Assembly (NCBI GenBank): GCA_903879825.1
Contig: CAIRND010000700.1
Location: 1 to 11,164 of the forward strand
Reading direction: 5' to 3'
Origin: an uncultured Geobacteraceae bacterium
GTDB taxonomy: Bacteria > Desulfobacterota > Desulfuromonadia > Geobacterales > Pseudopelobacteraceae
DNA: 11,164 nt
How positions within the stretch are numbered: position 1 is the first letter of the stretch; the number at the start of each line of letters is the position of its first letter. The notes below the pieces were generated by a model. That model searched no databases. It saw only the letters and a program-made list of their open reading frames with translations, and was not told the origin of the DNA. Shown one piece after another: positions 1 through 6,373 of the stretch. Both the position numbers and the translations under genes were made by a program.

Positions 1-867
1 GCCCTCAACCTGTACCAGGGTAAAAACATCCTCAATGACATGACTCTGCTGACCTCCGGTACCGTTCCGGGTAATGCCTTCCGTGGCGGCACGACTCTGG
101 GGCACATCGGCTACGGGTATCTCTATACCAACTTCGGACCGCAGATCCGCTACACCACCCCTGACCTGTCCGGTGTGAAGGTGGCCATTGCGATTGCAGA
201 GCCGTACAAGATCAGTGCAGACACCGCAAAAACCAACTCCCCGCGTGTTGAGGCAGAGATTGCCTATGCGGGTAAATTCGGTGAAACATCCACTCAGGCA
301 TGGGTTTCCGGGCTTTACCAGAAGGCTCCGCGTAAAACTGACGGCGTAACGACTCCTGCTGCAGTTGGTATAGTAGGTGGGGTGCCCGGTATAATAGCTG
401 CTTCAACGACAGTTATTGCCCGTGCTGGTAAAAACAACGAATCCATCGGCAGCGCCGCTGGTGCCAGCGCCGCCTTCAGTGGTATTGGCGTTATGGCCTC
501 CGGTTACCTTGGCAGAGGCCTCGGTATGGTCAGTGTTCAGGACGGCGACTTCCTCGGTTCAACCGCAACCGATGCCAATGGCAAAGAGAGACTCGCCTAC
601 GGCTACCTTGTTCAGGCTACCTACCAGTTGACCCCCTCCTATAAGCTTGGCGTTAACTACGGTCAGTCGCGCCAGGATGTAAATAAAAACGAGCCGGCTG
701 GAGATTTCATCGTAACGAATCAGGAATCAGCCGTAGTTGCACTTACCTACAACCTCAACAAGTATATCCAGTTTGTGGGTGAAGTTATCTATGCCCAGAA
801 TACCTGGGCAGACGGTGCCAAACAGCACTCAAATCAAGTCGCACTCGGCACCATGTTTTACTGGTAA
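1..867 (+). CDS. Outer-membrane porin, C-terminal part (5' truncated by window)
   Basis: The reading frame is open from base 1 and has no start inside the window that looks real, so this is the last ~288 residues of a longer protein. The product is rich in Gly, Ala, Tyr and Thr and shows alternating polar/hydrophobic stretches typical of beta strands (for example TYQLTPSYKLGVNYGQS and KYIQFVGEVIYAQNTW). It ends in an aromatic residue (GTMFYW), as BAM-recognised outer-membrane beta barrels do. The pattern resembles Gram-negative trimeric porins of the Porin_4 type, which let small hydrophilic solutes cross the outer membrane. The substrate cannot be read from the sequence. It lies 36 bp ahead of the DUF4242 gene on the same strand, so the two are probably co-transcribed. 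The signal peptide would lie outside the window. Confidence 0.8.
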   Translation, partial: ALNLYQGKNILNDMTLLTSGTVPGNAFRGGTTLGHIGYGYLYTNFGPQIRYTTPDLSGVKVAIAIAEPYKISADTAKTNSPRVEAEIAYAGKFGETSTQAWVSGLYQKAPRKTDGVTTPAAVGIVGGVPGIIAASTTVIARAGKNNESIGSAAGASAAFSGIGVMASGYLGRGLGMVSVQDGDFLGSTATDANGKERLAYGYLVQATYQLTPSYKLGVNYGQSRQDVNKNEPAGDFIVTNQESAVVALTYNLNKYIQFVGEVIYAQNTWADGAKQHSNQVALGTMFYW

Positions 868-903
868 CCAATTGAATACACCTCAGTAAAGGAGAAGATT
901 GCC

Positions 904-1176
904 ATGCCAAAATATGTAATCGAACGTGAACTCCCCGGTGCGGGTCAATTACCGGCAGAAACATTACAGGCCATATCTCAGAAATCATGCAGCGTCCTTC
1001 AGGGACTCGGCCCACAGATACAATGGGTACAAAGCTACGTGACCGACGACAAGATTTACTGCATCTATATAGCTCCAAACAAAGAGATGGTGCTGGAACA
1101 CGCGGCGCAGGGCGGTTTTCCTGCCAACAGTGTATCAGAAGTACGAACCATGATTGATCCGACCACAGCCGAATAA
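904..1176 (+). CDS. DUF4242 family small protein (putative nickel-binding)
   Basis: A 90-residue soluble protein that matches the DUF4242 family along its whole length. The hallmarks seen are YVIERELPGAG at the N-terminus, QWVQSYVTDDKIYCIYIAP in the middle, and GGFPANSVSEVRTMIDPTTAE at the end. Family members are often annotated as nickel-binding or hypothetical; no reaction is established to my knowledge. An AAAGGAG ribosome-binding site at 888-894 lies 9 nt before the ATG. It sits between a porin gene and an AmiS/UreI channel gene on the same strand, so a transport-linked role is possible, but this is inference. A GC-rich hairpin at 1189-1217 follows and may lower expression of the next gene or stabilise the mRNA end. 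Confidence 0.85.
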   Translation: MPKYVIERELPGAGQLPAETLQAISQKSCSVLQGLGPQIQWVQSYVTDDKIYCIYIAPNKEMVLEHAAQGGFPANSVSEVRTMIDPTTAE

Positions 1177-1188
1177 GTATCCCTTTGC

Positions 1189-1217
1189 TCCCCTCCCGGT
1201 GCGAGCCGGGAGAGGGA
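1189..1217. repeat. GC-rich hairpin in the 1176-1248 gap (CCCTCC palindrome family)
   Basis: CTCCCGG at 1193-1199 pairs with CCGGGAG at 1206-1212 across a 6-nt loop, and the stem extends outward to 1189/1217 past a one-base bulge. No clean T-tract follows (TTATTTAATTT only), so termination would be weak at best. The right arm ends in GGGACT, as do similar palindromes elsewhere in the window (2272-2300, 10907-10936). It may be an intra-operon attenuator or mRNA-stability element. Confidence 0.6.
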
Positions 1218-1247
1218 CTGTTATTTAATTTAATTTAGGAGGATAAC

Positions 1248-1778
1248 ATGACGTTAGCTCTACTTGTTTTGATCAGTATTATGTGGATTCCGGTTGGTAT
1301 GTTTTTTCTGGGCTATGGCGAAGCAAAAAGCACCGGGTTTGTCAGTTCCGTTGTCGGCGTGCTGGTTGTCATTGGTGCGACACTTCAGGCCGCAGTCTTT
1401 ACCGACCCCTTCACCGCCGGACTGCTGTTTGTCTTTGGCGTTCTGTACATGCAGACCGGCCATGCTCTTATGACCGGTGTCACTGACCTGCGTACCGTCG
1501 GCAACGGCGCTCTGCTCGTCGGCATCGTCTGCGCCATCTACGCATTTTTGTACGCCACCGGCGGCGGAGTGAAGCCTGATGGTAAAACCATCATCGGCGT
1601 GGTTCCCTATCTGGCATTCATGAATCTGACGTTTGTCGTTATCTGTTTTACCGTAACCGGCGTGACCTATGGCAAGATCAACCCCAAGGTTGCGGCCACC
1701 ATGTTCATTGTTCTGACGTTCACCTGTCTGCTGGCTCCGGCATTTGGTTTGATGGGTTACGGCAAGCTTCCTTTCTAA
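1248..1778 (+). CDS. AmiS/UreI family transporter (small amide/urea-type channel)
   Basis: A 176-residue, very hydrophobic protein with about six membrane segments (roughly residues 3-23, 29-49, 53-74, 84-104, 115-138 and 146-170), the expected size and topology of the AmiS/UreI family of proton-gated urea or short-chain amide channels in the inner membrane. An AGGAGG site at 1237-1242 lies 5 nt before the ATG. The only tryptophan is W13, so the Trp-lined constriction of Helicobacter UreI is not present; this fits AmiS-like members or a different small neutral solute. No urease or amidase gene is in the window, so the substrate is open. It is the last gene of the porin-DUF4242-AmiS operon, which ends at the terminator at 1878-1917. 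Confidence 0.82.
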   Translation: MTLALLVLISIMWIPVGMFFLGYGEAKSTGFVSSVVGVLVVIGATLQAAVFTDPFTAGLLFVFGVLYMQTGHALMTGVTDLRTVGNGALLVGIVCAIYAFLYATGGGVKPDGKTIIGVVPYLAFMNLTFVVICFTVTGVTYGKINPKVAATMFIVLTFTCLLAPAFGLMGYGKLPF

Positions 1779-1844
1779 TAAAGCAGTACTCGAAGGCGCG
1801 CTTTCACACAAAATTGACCACGACCCTTTGTCGGCATGGTAACC

Positions 1845-1860
1845 GTAGCGGTAAAGCTAC
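1845..1860 (+). other. Small hairpin in the 3' leader before the terminator
   Basis: GTAGC at 1845-1849 can pair with GCTAC at 1856-1860 around the loop GGTAAA. It lies in the 3' untranslated part of the AmiS transcript, 18 nt before the intrinsic terminator. I cannot assign it to a known RNA class. Confidence 0.3.
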
Positions 1861-1877
1861 CGAAAAACGCGAACGAG

Positions 1878-1917
1878 AAAAAAGCAGGGGCGCTATCAAC
1901 AGCGTCCCTGCTTTTTT
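1878..1917 (+). terminator. Intrinsic terminator of the porin-DUF4242-AmiS operon
   Basis: AAAAAAGCAGGGGCGCT (1878-1894) pairs with AGCGTCCCTGCTTTTTT (1901-1917) around the loop ATCAAC. There is one G-T wobble at 1890/1905. The stem is GC-rich at its core and carries a six-T tract on the 3' side. The A-tract on the left also makes it potentially bidirectional, which could help block transcripts coming leftwards out of the repeat region. Confidence 0.9.
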
Positions 1918-1946
1918 GTGTAGATGTTGTTGGTTTTTGGATTGTC

Positions 1947-1979
1947 CTGAAAAAAGCGGTTGTCAACGGAAAACACGGA
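1947..1979 (+). repeat. Degenerate copy of the AAAAAAGCAGTTATCCACGAA repeat
   Basis: The stretch beginning GAAAAAAGCGGTTGTCAACG is a diverged copy of the repeat at 2031-2071 (GGAAAAAAGCAGTTATCCAC) in the same orientation. Both continue into a run of ACACG-like units. It starts about 30 nt after the operon terminator. Confidence 0.5.
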
Positions 1980-2030
1980 ACAATACCAAGTGCATAGGTA
2001 ACAGATACGGCCTACCTATTTGGTTTAACC

Positions 2031-2071
2031 GGAAAAAAGCAGTTATCCACGAAATACACGAAATACACGAA
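2031..2071 (+). repeat. CCACGAAATACACGAA repeat, left arm of outer inverted repeat
   Basis: GGAAAAAAGCAGTTATCCAC is followed by tandem GAAATACAC units (2051-2068). An imperfect inverted copy lies at 2373-2420, where the reverse strand reads CCAAAAAACGGCAGTTATATC and continues CCACGAAAGGCACGAAAATACACG. The two arms enclose the palindromic element at 2099-2330. Such CACGAAA-type repeats are intergenic and non-coding as far as can be seen. Confidence 0.65.
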
Positions 2072-2098
2072 CAAAATCAGCAAAATATATAATAATCC

Positions 2099-2330
2099 TC
2101 AGCGTTGTCCGGTTTGATTTTTGCAAACTCTAAAATAAAGCTTAATCAACATGTTGAAAGAAGGTTTTAGCCCCCCTCCTGTTTTTAAGGAGGGGCTGGG
2201 GGTGGTCGGTTGTAGGTTTAGATTCTTTTTTATCCTTAGAACTGATGAAAATCAAAAGCAACCACCCCTAACCCCTCCTTGAAAAGGAAGGAGGGGGACT
2301 AGAAGCAAAAACCAAACCGGACAACGCTGA
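2099..2330. repeat. 232-bp palindromic MITE-like element
   Basis: The ends are 26-bp inverted repeats (2099-2124 and 2305-2330) that differ at one base: TCAGCGTTGTCCGGTTTG at the left end and its complement CAAACCGGACAACGCTGA at the right. Inside lies a second inverted pair, about 2172-2212 against 2259-2297. Each arm of that pair is itself a hairpin: CCCCTCCT (2173-2180) with AGGAGGGG (2188-2195), and CCCCTCCTT (2272-2280) with AAGGAGGGG (2288-2296). There is no transposase or credible ORF. The layout fits a non-autonomous mobile element or a chromosome-specific palindromic repeat. No clear target-site duplication is visible. Confidence 0.7.
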
Positions 2331-2372
2331 ATAACCCTAGAAAAGCAGTTCTAATGCCGTTTTTAGGTTAAA

Positions 2373-2420
2373 TTTTCGTGTATTTTCGTGCCTTTCGTGG
2401 ATATAACTGCCGTTTTTTGG
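2373..2420 (-). repeat. Right arm of outer inverted repeat, abutting the regulator stop codon
   Basis: This is the inverted, imperfect partner of 2031-2071, containing TTTCGTGGATATAACTGCCG. It ends one base before the complement of the regulator's stop codon (2422-2424), so the regulator's transcript would run straight into it. It could fold with 2031-2071 if transcribed through and may act as a 3' end or buffer for the minus-strand gene. No classical terminator for the regulator is visible otherwise. Confidence 0.6.
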
Positions 2421-2421
2421 A

Positions 2422-4401
2422 TTACGAACCTTCATCACCGGTATTCAATTGAAGCTTCCGGTAAAGGGTGCTTCGGCTGATACCCATTATTTTTGCGGCA
2501 GCGGCGATGTTGCCGCCGGTCCGGTCGAGTGTGGTTGCGATAAAGCGGGACTCGGCATCCGCCAGCAATGTATCGGTTGTTCTTGCGACTGGTTGCTCTG
2601 CGCTGATTTTACCGCCGCTGCTCGTGTAGCCCGCCTGCTCCAGGAAATCTTCGGAGAGCTCTTCAGTAGTAATTTCGTGACCGTCACCACGCAGTGCCAA
2701 TGCTGTTTTAATGACATTATGCATCTGGCGGATGTTGCCGGGCCAGGGGTGGCGTTCAAAGATAGCCAGCACCTCCTCAGAGATGGAGGGAGCAAGAGCG
2801 CTTCCGGCAAGATCCGCAAGGATTTTTTTGCCCAGCAATACCCGGTCTTCCCGTGCTCTCAGGCTCGGCAGGGTCAGGAGAAGCCCATTAAGACGATAGT
2901 AGAGATCTTCGCGAAATTTCCCCGCAGTCACCGCATCTCGCAGCCGCCGGTTTGTCGCACAGATAACCGCAATATTTACCTGAAAGCTTCCGGTGCCGCC
3001 CAGGGGTGACACCGTATGATCCTGGAGTGACCGCAACAGTCGCGCCTGAAGATTGAGCGGCATTTCTCCAATTTCATCAAGAAACAGTGTGCCATTATCA
3101 GCCTCCCTGATCTTGCCGATGTTGCCGCCGCGCTTTGCGCCGGTAAAGGCGCCTTCCTGATACCCGAACAGCTCTGCTTCAAACAACCCCTCCGGAATGG
3201 CAGAACAATTAAGCGCAATAAAAGGGCCGCCACGGCGTGAACCGGCCAGATGCAGGCCCCGGGCAAACAGCTCTTTGCCGACCCCCGATTCCCCCTCTAT
3301 CATGATCGGTATGTCGTGCTCTACTACCTTGAGAGCTTTATTGATGACCGCACGCATGGCGGAATCGCCCAGCTCCAGTTCGGTGAGCGACACTCCTGCC
3401 GGAGCCGGTTGAGACAGGGGAGACGTAGCGCTTCCCCGCGCCTTTGAGCTGACCGGAAGAAACGTCACCGGTGAAATTGTCGTGCCGGGCCACACCCGGC
3501 CATACACCTCGGCACCGCACAGAAGCGGGAGTTTCAGCAGTGGTTGCGGTACAAAACGGGTCTGCTCAAGCAGTTTTGCCAGAGACATTTTGAAAAGGGA
3601 GGCAAAGGTTTGTCCGATCATTCTGGTCCGGTCCAGGCCGAACTGCAACAGGGCGCACCGGTTCGCGGCAACGAAAAGACCATCGGGTGAAAAGACCGCT
3701 ATGCCCTCATAATGGGTGCCGATAAATTCCGGTCTCAAGTGGAAGCAGATGATGATGTCTTCGGGAAACTGCGGAGTAAACATCTGGTTTTCAATCATCT
3801 GGGCCGAAAGTCGTACCAGCGCCATAGTATGCTTCTGGTGGGCCCGGTAATCCCCTGAGACATCCAGCGCCCCCAAAAGACATCCTTTCGGGTCAAAAAT
3901 AGGGGTGGCGGAACAGCTGAGAAAACGGTTCTTTTCAGAAAAGTGTTCGCTGCTGTGCACGTGAACCGGCAGCTGTTCCATCAGGGCGGTGCCGATGGCG
4001 TTGGTGCCGTTGACCTCTTCCGACCAGATCCCCCCCGGTTTCAGGTACACCTTCTGGGCCTGATCAACGAAATTCGGATCGCCGATGGAGTGGAGCACGA
4101 CCCCCTCCCTGTCAGCGAGCAGTACCATGCTGGATGTGCCGCAGATCTCGTGGTACAGATTCTCCATCACCGGTTGGGAACGGGTCAGCAGCGTGTGGTT
4201 TTTATCCCGCCGCTCCATAAGATCGTAGCGGGGAATGCAGCGCGTTTCCCCCGGCTTCATACCAAGACCGCGTTCTGCCGAGCGGCGCCACGAGCGAAAA
4301 ATCGTCTCGTTAACGGTCCCCGTTGTGATCGTGCCATGGGACAAGAAGTCCTCTCGAGCCTTCCGAACGGGATCAAGCTCTTCAGCGGTAAATCGTCTCA
4401 T
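2422..4401 (-). CDS. AcoR-like sigma-54-dependent transcriptional activator
   Basis: A ~659-residue bacterial enhancer-binding protein. Positions here are counted from the upstream GTG; subtract 4 for the ATG used. An AcoR-type N-terminal region with a GAF-like sensor (about 80-205, including PGGIWSEEVNGTNAIGTAL) is followed by a PAS-like segment (about 228-290). The AAA+ domain has Walker A GESGVGKE (374-381), the sigma-54-contacting GAFTGA loop (421-426), Walker B GTLFLDEIGE (441-450) and REDLYYRLN. A Fis-type helix-turn-helix lies at 632-655 (NIAAAAKIMGISRSTLYRKL). The family activates catabolic genes for acetoin, alcohols or aldehydes, binding DNA upstream of -24/-12 promoters. The ATG at 4401 is preferred because GGAG (4411-4408) lies 6 nt ahead; the in-frame GTG at 4413 overlaps that site. 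It is divergent from the aldehyde dehydrogenase gene and probably controls it. The ligand is unknown; an aldehyde or alcohol is inferred. Confidence 0.92.
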   Translation of the reverse strand: MRRFTAEELDPVRKAREDFLSHGTITTGTVNETIFRSWRRSAERGLGMKPGETRCIPRYDLMERRDKNHTLLTRSQPVMENLYHEICGTSSMVLLADREGVVLHSIGDPNFVDQAQKVYLKPGGIWSEEVNGTNAIGTALMEQLPVHVHSSEHFSEKNRFLSCSATPIFDPKGCLLGALDVSGDYRAHQKHTMALVRLSAQMIENQMFTPQFPEDIIICFHLRPEFIGTHYEGIAVFSPDGLFVAANRCALLQFGLDRTRMIGQTFASLFKMSLAKLLEQTRFVPQPLLKLPLLCGAEVYGRVWPGTTISPVTFLPVSSKARGSATSPLSQPAPAGVSLTELELGDSAMRAVINKALKVVEHDIPIMIEGESGVGKELFARGLHLAGSRRGGPFIALNCSAIPEGLFEAELFGYQEGAFTGAKRGGNIGKIREADNGTLFLDEIGEMPLNLQARLLRSLQDHTVSPLGGTGSFQVNIAVICATNRRLRDAVTAGKFREDLYYRLNGLLLTLPSLRAREDRVLLGKKILADLAGSALAPSISEEVLAIFERHPWPGNIRQMHNVIKTALALRGDGHEITTEELSEDFLEQAGYTSSGGKISAEQPVARTTDTLLADAESRFIATTLDRTGGNIAAAAKIMGISRSTLYRKLQLNTGDEGS

Positions 4402-4407
4402 TCCTGT

Positions 4408-4411
4408 CTCC
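4408..4411 (-). promoter_or_regulatory. Ribosome-binding site that fixes the regulator start
   Basis: On the minus strand GGAG lies 6 nt before the ATG at 4401. The alternative GTG start (4413-4411) overlaps this sequence and has no comparable site ahead of it, so translation most likely begins with MRRFTAEELDP. Confidence 0.6.
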
Positions 4412-4478
4412 ACAAAACCTTGTTGATAAAATACGGAATTCCAATGCCCGGCCGGGGCACTCCAAGCGCTGAAACATT

Positions 4479-4495
4479 TGCCATTATCGTGCCAA
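4479..4495 (-). promoter_or_regulatory. Sigma-54 promoter candidate for the regulator gene
   Basis: Read on the minus strand the site is TTGGCACGATAATGGCA. It matches the sigma-54 consensus YTGGCACGRNNNTTGCW at every defined base except one (TGGC for TTGC), with the required 10 nt between the GG (-24) and GC (-12) pairs. Transcription would start near 4468, giving a ~67-nt leader before the regulator ATG. A sigma-54 promoter ahead of a sigma-54 activator implies self-activation. Confidence 0.65.
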
Positions 4496-4546
4496 GAGAT
4501 ATATGGACATGTCTCGTTTTAGTACACTGATGTTTTACGAATGTAT

Positions 4547-4566
4547 CGCTCTGGGACACCGGAGCG
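4547..4566. promoter_or_regulatory. Dyad, candidate enhancer (upstream activator) site
   Basis: CGCTCTGG (4547-4554) and CCGGAGCG (4559-4566) form an 8-bp inverted repeat with one mismatch around GACA. The centre lies about 155 bp upstream of the + strand -24 element and about 60 bp upstream of the minus-strand one. The + strand spacing is typical for enhancer-binding proteins. A weaker GC dyad (TGCCCGGCCGGGGCA) lies at 4445-4459, inside the regulator leader. Binding by the AcoR-like protein is inference. Confidence 0.45.
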
Positions 4567-4709
4567 CAGATATGCACTGGTCGCACAGCATATTTTCCAG
4601 GTAACTCACTCACTATAATTTATATGCAATGTCGTAACTGACTGATTGTTCTGGATAACAATGCATAGCCCCCGTGAAATATGCCTAAAATAAAAAAATG
4701 TTTTGGCGC

Positions 4710-4726
4710 TTGGCATACACACTGCT
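4710..4726 (+). promoter_or_regulatory. Sigma-54 promoter candidate for the aldehyde operon
   Basis: TTGGCATACACACTGCT has the invariant GG (4712-4713) and GC (4724-4725) pairs exactly 10 nt apart. It deviates from the consensus mainly by T for C at the sixth TGGCAC position and C for T in TTGC. Transcription would begin near 4737, ~62 nt before the aldehyde dehydrogenase ATG. The stretch from ~4610 to 4700 is AT-rich, which would allow the DNA bending needed between enhancer and promoter. Confidence 0.65.
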
Positions 4727-4798
4727 CTTCTACCGGGTATACAAACCCACCAACCTTCTCATACAAGGTAATTTAAGCACAGACAAAGGAGAGTAGTC

Positions 4799-6142
4799 AT
4801 GACAACAGCGGCGCAGGCAATTGATCGGATGGCAGTAAAGGCAATCAAGGCGTTGGAGGAATTCCGGGGCTTCACCCAGGAGCAGGTTAACAAGATCAGT
4901 GAGGCCATGACAGTCGCCGGCGTCGCCAGTGAACGTTATCTGGCAGAGTTTGCCGTCGAAGAAACCGGTATCGGCAATGTGGAAGACAAGGTCATCAAGA
5001 ATCACTTCGGCACGCAGGTAGTCTACGACTATATGAAAGAAGGGAAATCGGTCGGCGTCATTGATGAAACTGACGGTGTTATCTCTATCGCAGAGCCATT
5101 TGGTATTGTCGCAGCCGTCACGCCGACTACCAATCCTACTTCCACCACCATGTTCAAAGCCCTGATAGCACTTAAGGGGCGTAACGTGATCATCTTTGCT
5201 TTCCATCCCCGCGCTCAGAAATGCAGTGAAGCCGCTGCCCAGATTATGCTGAATGCTGCAATTGCTGCCGGCGCACCGCAACACTGTATTCAGTGGGTAA
5301 CTGCACCCTCCATCGAAGCCACCGATGCCCTGATGAAGCATCCGGAGATAGCCATTGTTATTGCCACCGGCGGCGGCGCCATGGTGAAAGCAGCCTACAG
5401 TTCCGGTCACCCTGCACTGGGTGTCGGCCCAGGTGGTGTGCCGGTGTATATCGAAAAAAGTGCCAATCTTCATATGGCCGTGGCTGATGTTATCGCCTCC
5501 AAGACGTTCGACAACGGCACCATCTGCTCATCCGATCAGTCGGTTATTTTTGATGACCGTAACATCGCCGAGAAAGCGCTGATACTTTTTGAGAGAAGCG
5601 GCGCCTATCTCTGTACCGAAAAAGAAAAAGCCAAGTTGGAAGCCATTATGTTCGACAAGGAGCGGGGCGTGCCCGATATGGCCATTGTCGGTAAGAGTCC
5701 GCAGATCATTGCTAAATTGGCCGGTTTTGATATCCCGGCTGACCGGAAGCTGTTGATGGTGCCACTGACTACAACCGGCGGAGACGACTGGATGAGCCGC
5801 GAGAAACTCTCGCCGGTATTGGGCTGGTTCATCACAGACAGTAAGGAAGAGGCAATCGAAGCTGCCGCAATACAGCTTGAATTCGGCGGAGCCGGCCATT
5901 CGGCAGTGGTCTTCACCGAAAACGAAGATGTGGCACATGAATTCGCACTGAAAGTACACGCCAACCGTGTTGTCTGGAACCAGCCCTCCGTACACGGCAC
6001 CATCGGCGCCCTGTATAACTCCCTGGTACCATCACTTACCCTTGGATGTGGCGCCATGGGTGGCAACATCACCACCGAAAATGTTGGCTACAAAAATCTT
6101 CTCAACATCAAGCGGTTAGCCCGCAGGAATGCATCCAACTAG
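4799..6142 (+). CDS. Acylating (CoA-dependent) aldehyde dehydrogenase
   Basis: This 447-residue cytoplasmic enzyme belongs to the acetaldehyde dehydrogenase family of EutE and the N-terminal half of AdhE. It interconverts an aldehyde, CoA and NAD+ with acyl-CoA and NADH. Motifs seen are TPTTNPTSTTMFKAL (about 108-122), the glycine-rich ATGGGAMVKAAYSSGHPALG (189-208) followed by VGPGGVP, and the catalytic cysteine C243 in TFDNGTICSSDQS. Length matches a stand-alone enzyme with no alcohol dehydrogenase half. No encapsulation-type N-terminal extension or shell gene is seen, so a microcompartment is unlikely from this window. An AAAGGAG site (4785-4791) lies 7 nt before the ATG. It is the first gene after the sigma-54 promoter candidate at 4710-4726, so its expression probably depends on the divergent activator. 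Acetaldehyde is the likely substrate, but chain-length preference cannot be read. Confidence 0.93.
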   Translation: MTTAAQAIDRMAVKAIKALEEFRGFTQEQVNKISEAMTVAGVASERYLAEFAVEETGIGNVEDKVIKNHFGTQVVYDYMKEGKSVGVIDETDGVISIAEPFGIVAAVTPTTNPTSTTMFKALIALKGRNVIIFAFHPRAQKCSEAAAQIMLNAAIAAGAPQHCIQWVTAPSIEATDALMKHPEIAIVIATGGGAMVKAAYSSGHPALGVGPGGVPVYIEKSANLHMAVADVIASKTFDNGTICSSDQSVIFDDRNIAEKALILFERSGAYLCTEKEKAKLEAIMFDKERGVPDMAIVGKSPQIIAKLAGFDIPADRKLLMVPLTTTGGDDWMSREKLSPVLGWFITDSKEEAIEAAAIQLEFGGAGHSAVVFTENEDVAHEFALKVHANRVVWNQPSVHGTIGALYNSLVPSLTLGCGAMGGNITTENVGYKNLLNIKRLARRNASN

Positions 6143-6281
6143 TTTCCGTCCGGAAAGGGTGCTTTTTCGCCCTGGCGGCATCAATCTTCGGAGTTGCGTG
6201 TTCGGCGTACAGTAGTACGCCTCCGCGCAACTCCTCGATTTCTTTGCCAGGGAAAAAATCCCCGCTTTCCGAATCGGAAAC
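6143..6281. repeat. Long imperfect palindrome between aldehyde dehydrogenase and zinc-finger genes
   Basis: Beginning at the base after the stop codon, three blocks pair outward-in: TTTCCGTCCGGAAAG (6143-6157) with CTTTCCGAATCGGAAAC (~6265-6281), the GCTTTTTCGCCCTGGCGG segment (~6161-6178) with TTTGCCAGGGAAAAAATC (~6243-6260), and CGGAGTTGCG (~6189-6198) with CGCGCAACTCC (~6224-6234). The top is GGCGTAC/GTACGCC (6204-6210, 6215-6221) around a 4-nt AGTA loop. This makes a ~139-nt cruciform-capable element. It resembles the long palindromic intergenic repeats of Geobacter-type genomes. In RNA it could end or partially block transcription, or protect the aldehyde dehydrogenase message. Confidence 0.75.
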
Positions 6282-6317
6282 AGCTACGCATATTACAATA
6301 AAAAACAACTCACCTAA

Positions 6318-6339
6318 CCCCCCTTGAAAGGGGAGGACT
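6318..6339. repeat. Short CCCCTTGAAAGGGG palindrome
   Basis: CCCCTT (6320-6325) pairs with AAGGGG (6328-6333) and is followed by AGGACT. The left flank CACCTAACCCC matches the flank of the 2272-2296 hairpin (CACCCCTAACCCC), so it is a shortened member of the same family. It lies 35 bp before the zinc-finger gene. Confidence 0.55.
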
Positions 6340-6373
6340 TTAAAGGCTCTCCACTCGATAAGCCGGAGGAACG

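Noticed and set aside
1820..1865. Possible GEMM (cyclic di-GMP/cGAMP) riboswitch fragment, since ACCGTAGCGGTAAAGCTACCG vaguely recalls the 3' side of that motif
   Set aside because: The conserved GGACGCAAAGCC core is absent, and no gene on the same strand follows the terminator, so a riboswitch role is unsupported.
2051..2071. GAAATACAC tandem units considered as a CRISPR array
   Set aside because: Units of ~9 bp follow each other without spacers; no repeat-spacer periodicity and no cas genes.
1814..2092. 92-codon open frame on the + strand after the AmiS gene
   Set aside because: It runs through the intrinsic terminator and the CACGAAATACACG repeats, giving low-complexity IHEIHEIHE; no ribosome-binding site or family pattern.
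2449..3009. 186-codon open frame opposite the regulator gene
   Set aside because: Lies wholly inside the AAA+/HTH coding part of the minus-strand regulator; composition is that of an antisense shadow with no recognisable family.
4411..4413. GTG start for the regulator 12 nt upstream of the chosen ATG
   Set aside because: The GTG overlaps the GGAG ribosome-binding site that is well placed for the ATG at 4401; kept only as an alternative.
1..6142. Idea that the region is an acetylene-fermentation island (acetylene to acetaldehyde to acetyl-CoA)
   Set aside because: Acylating acetaldehyde dehydrogenase and a transport operon would fit, but no acetylene hydratase is in the window; equally compatible with alcohol, acetoin or amide metabolism.
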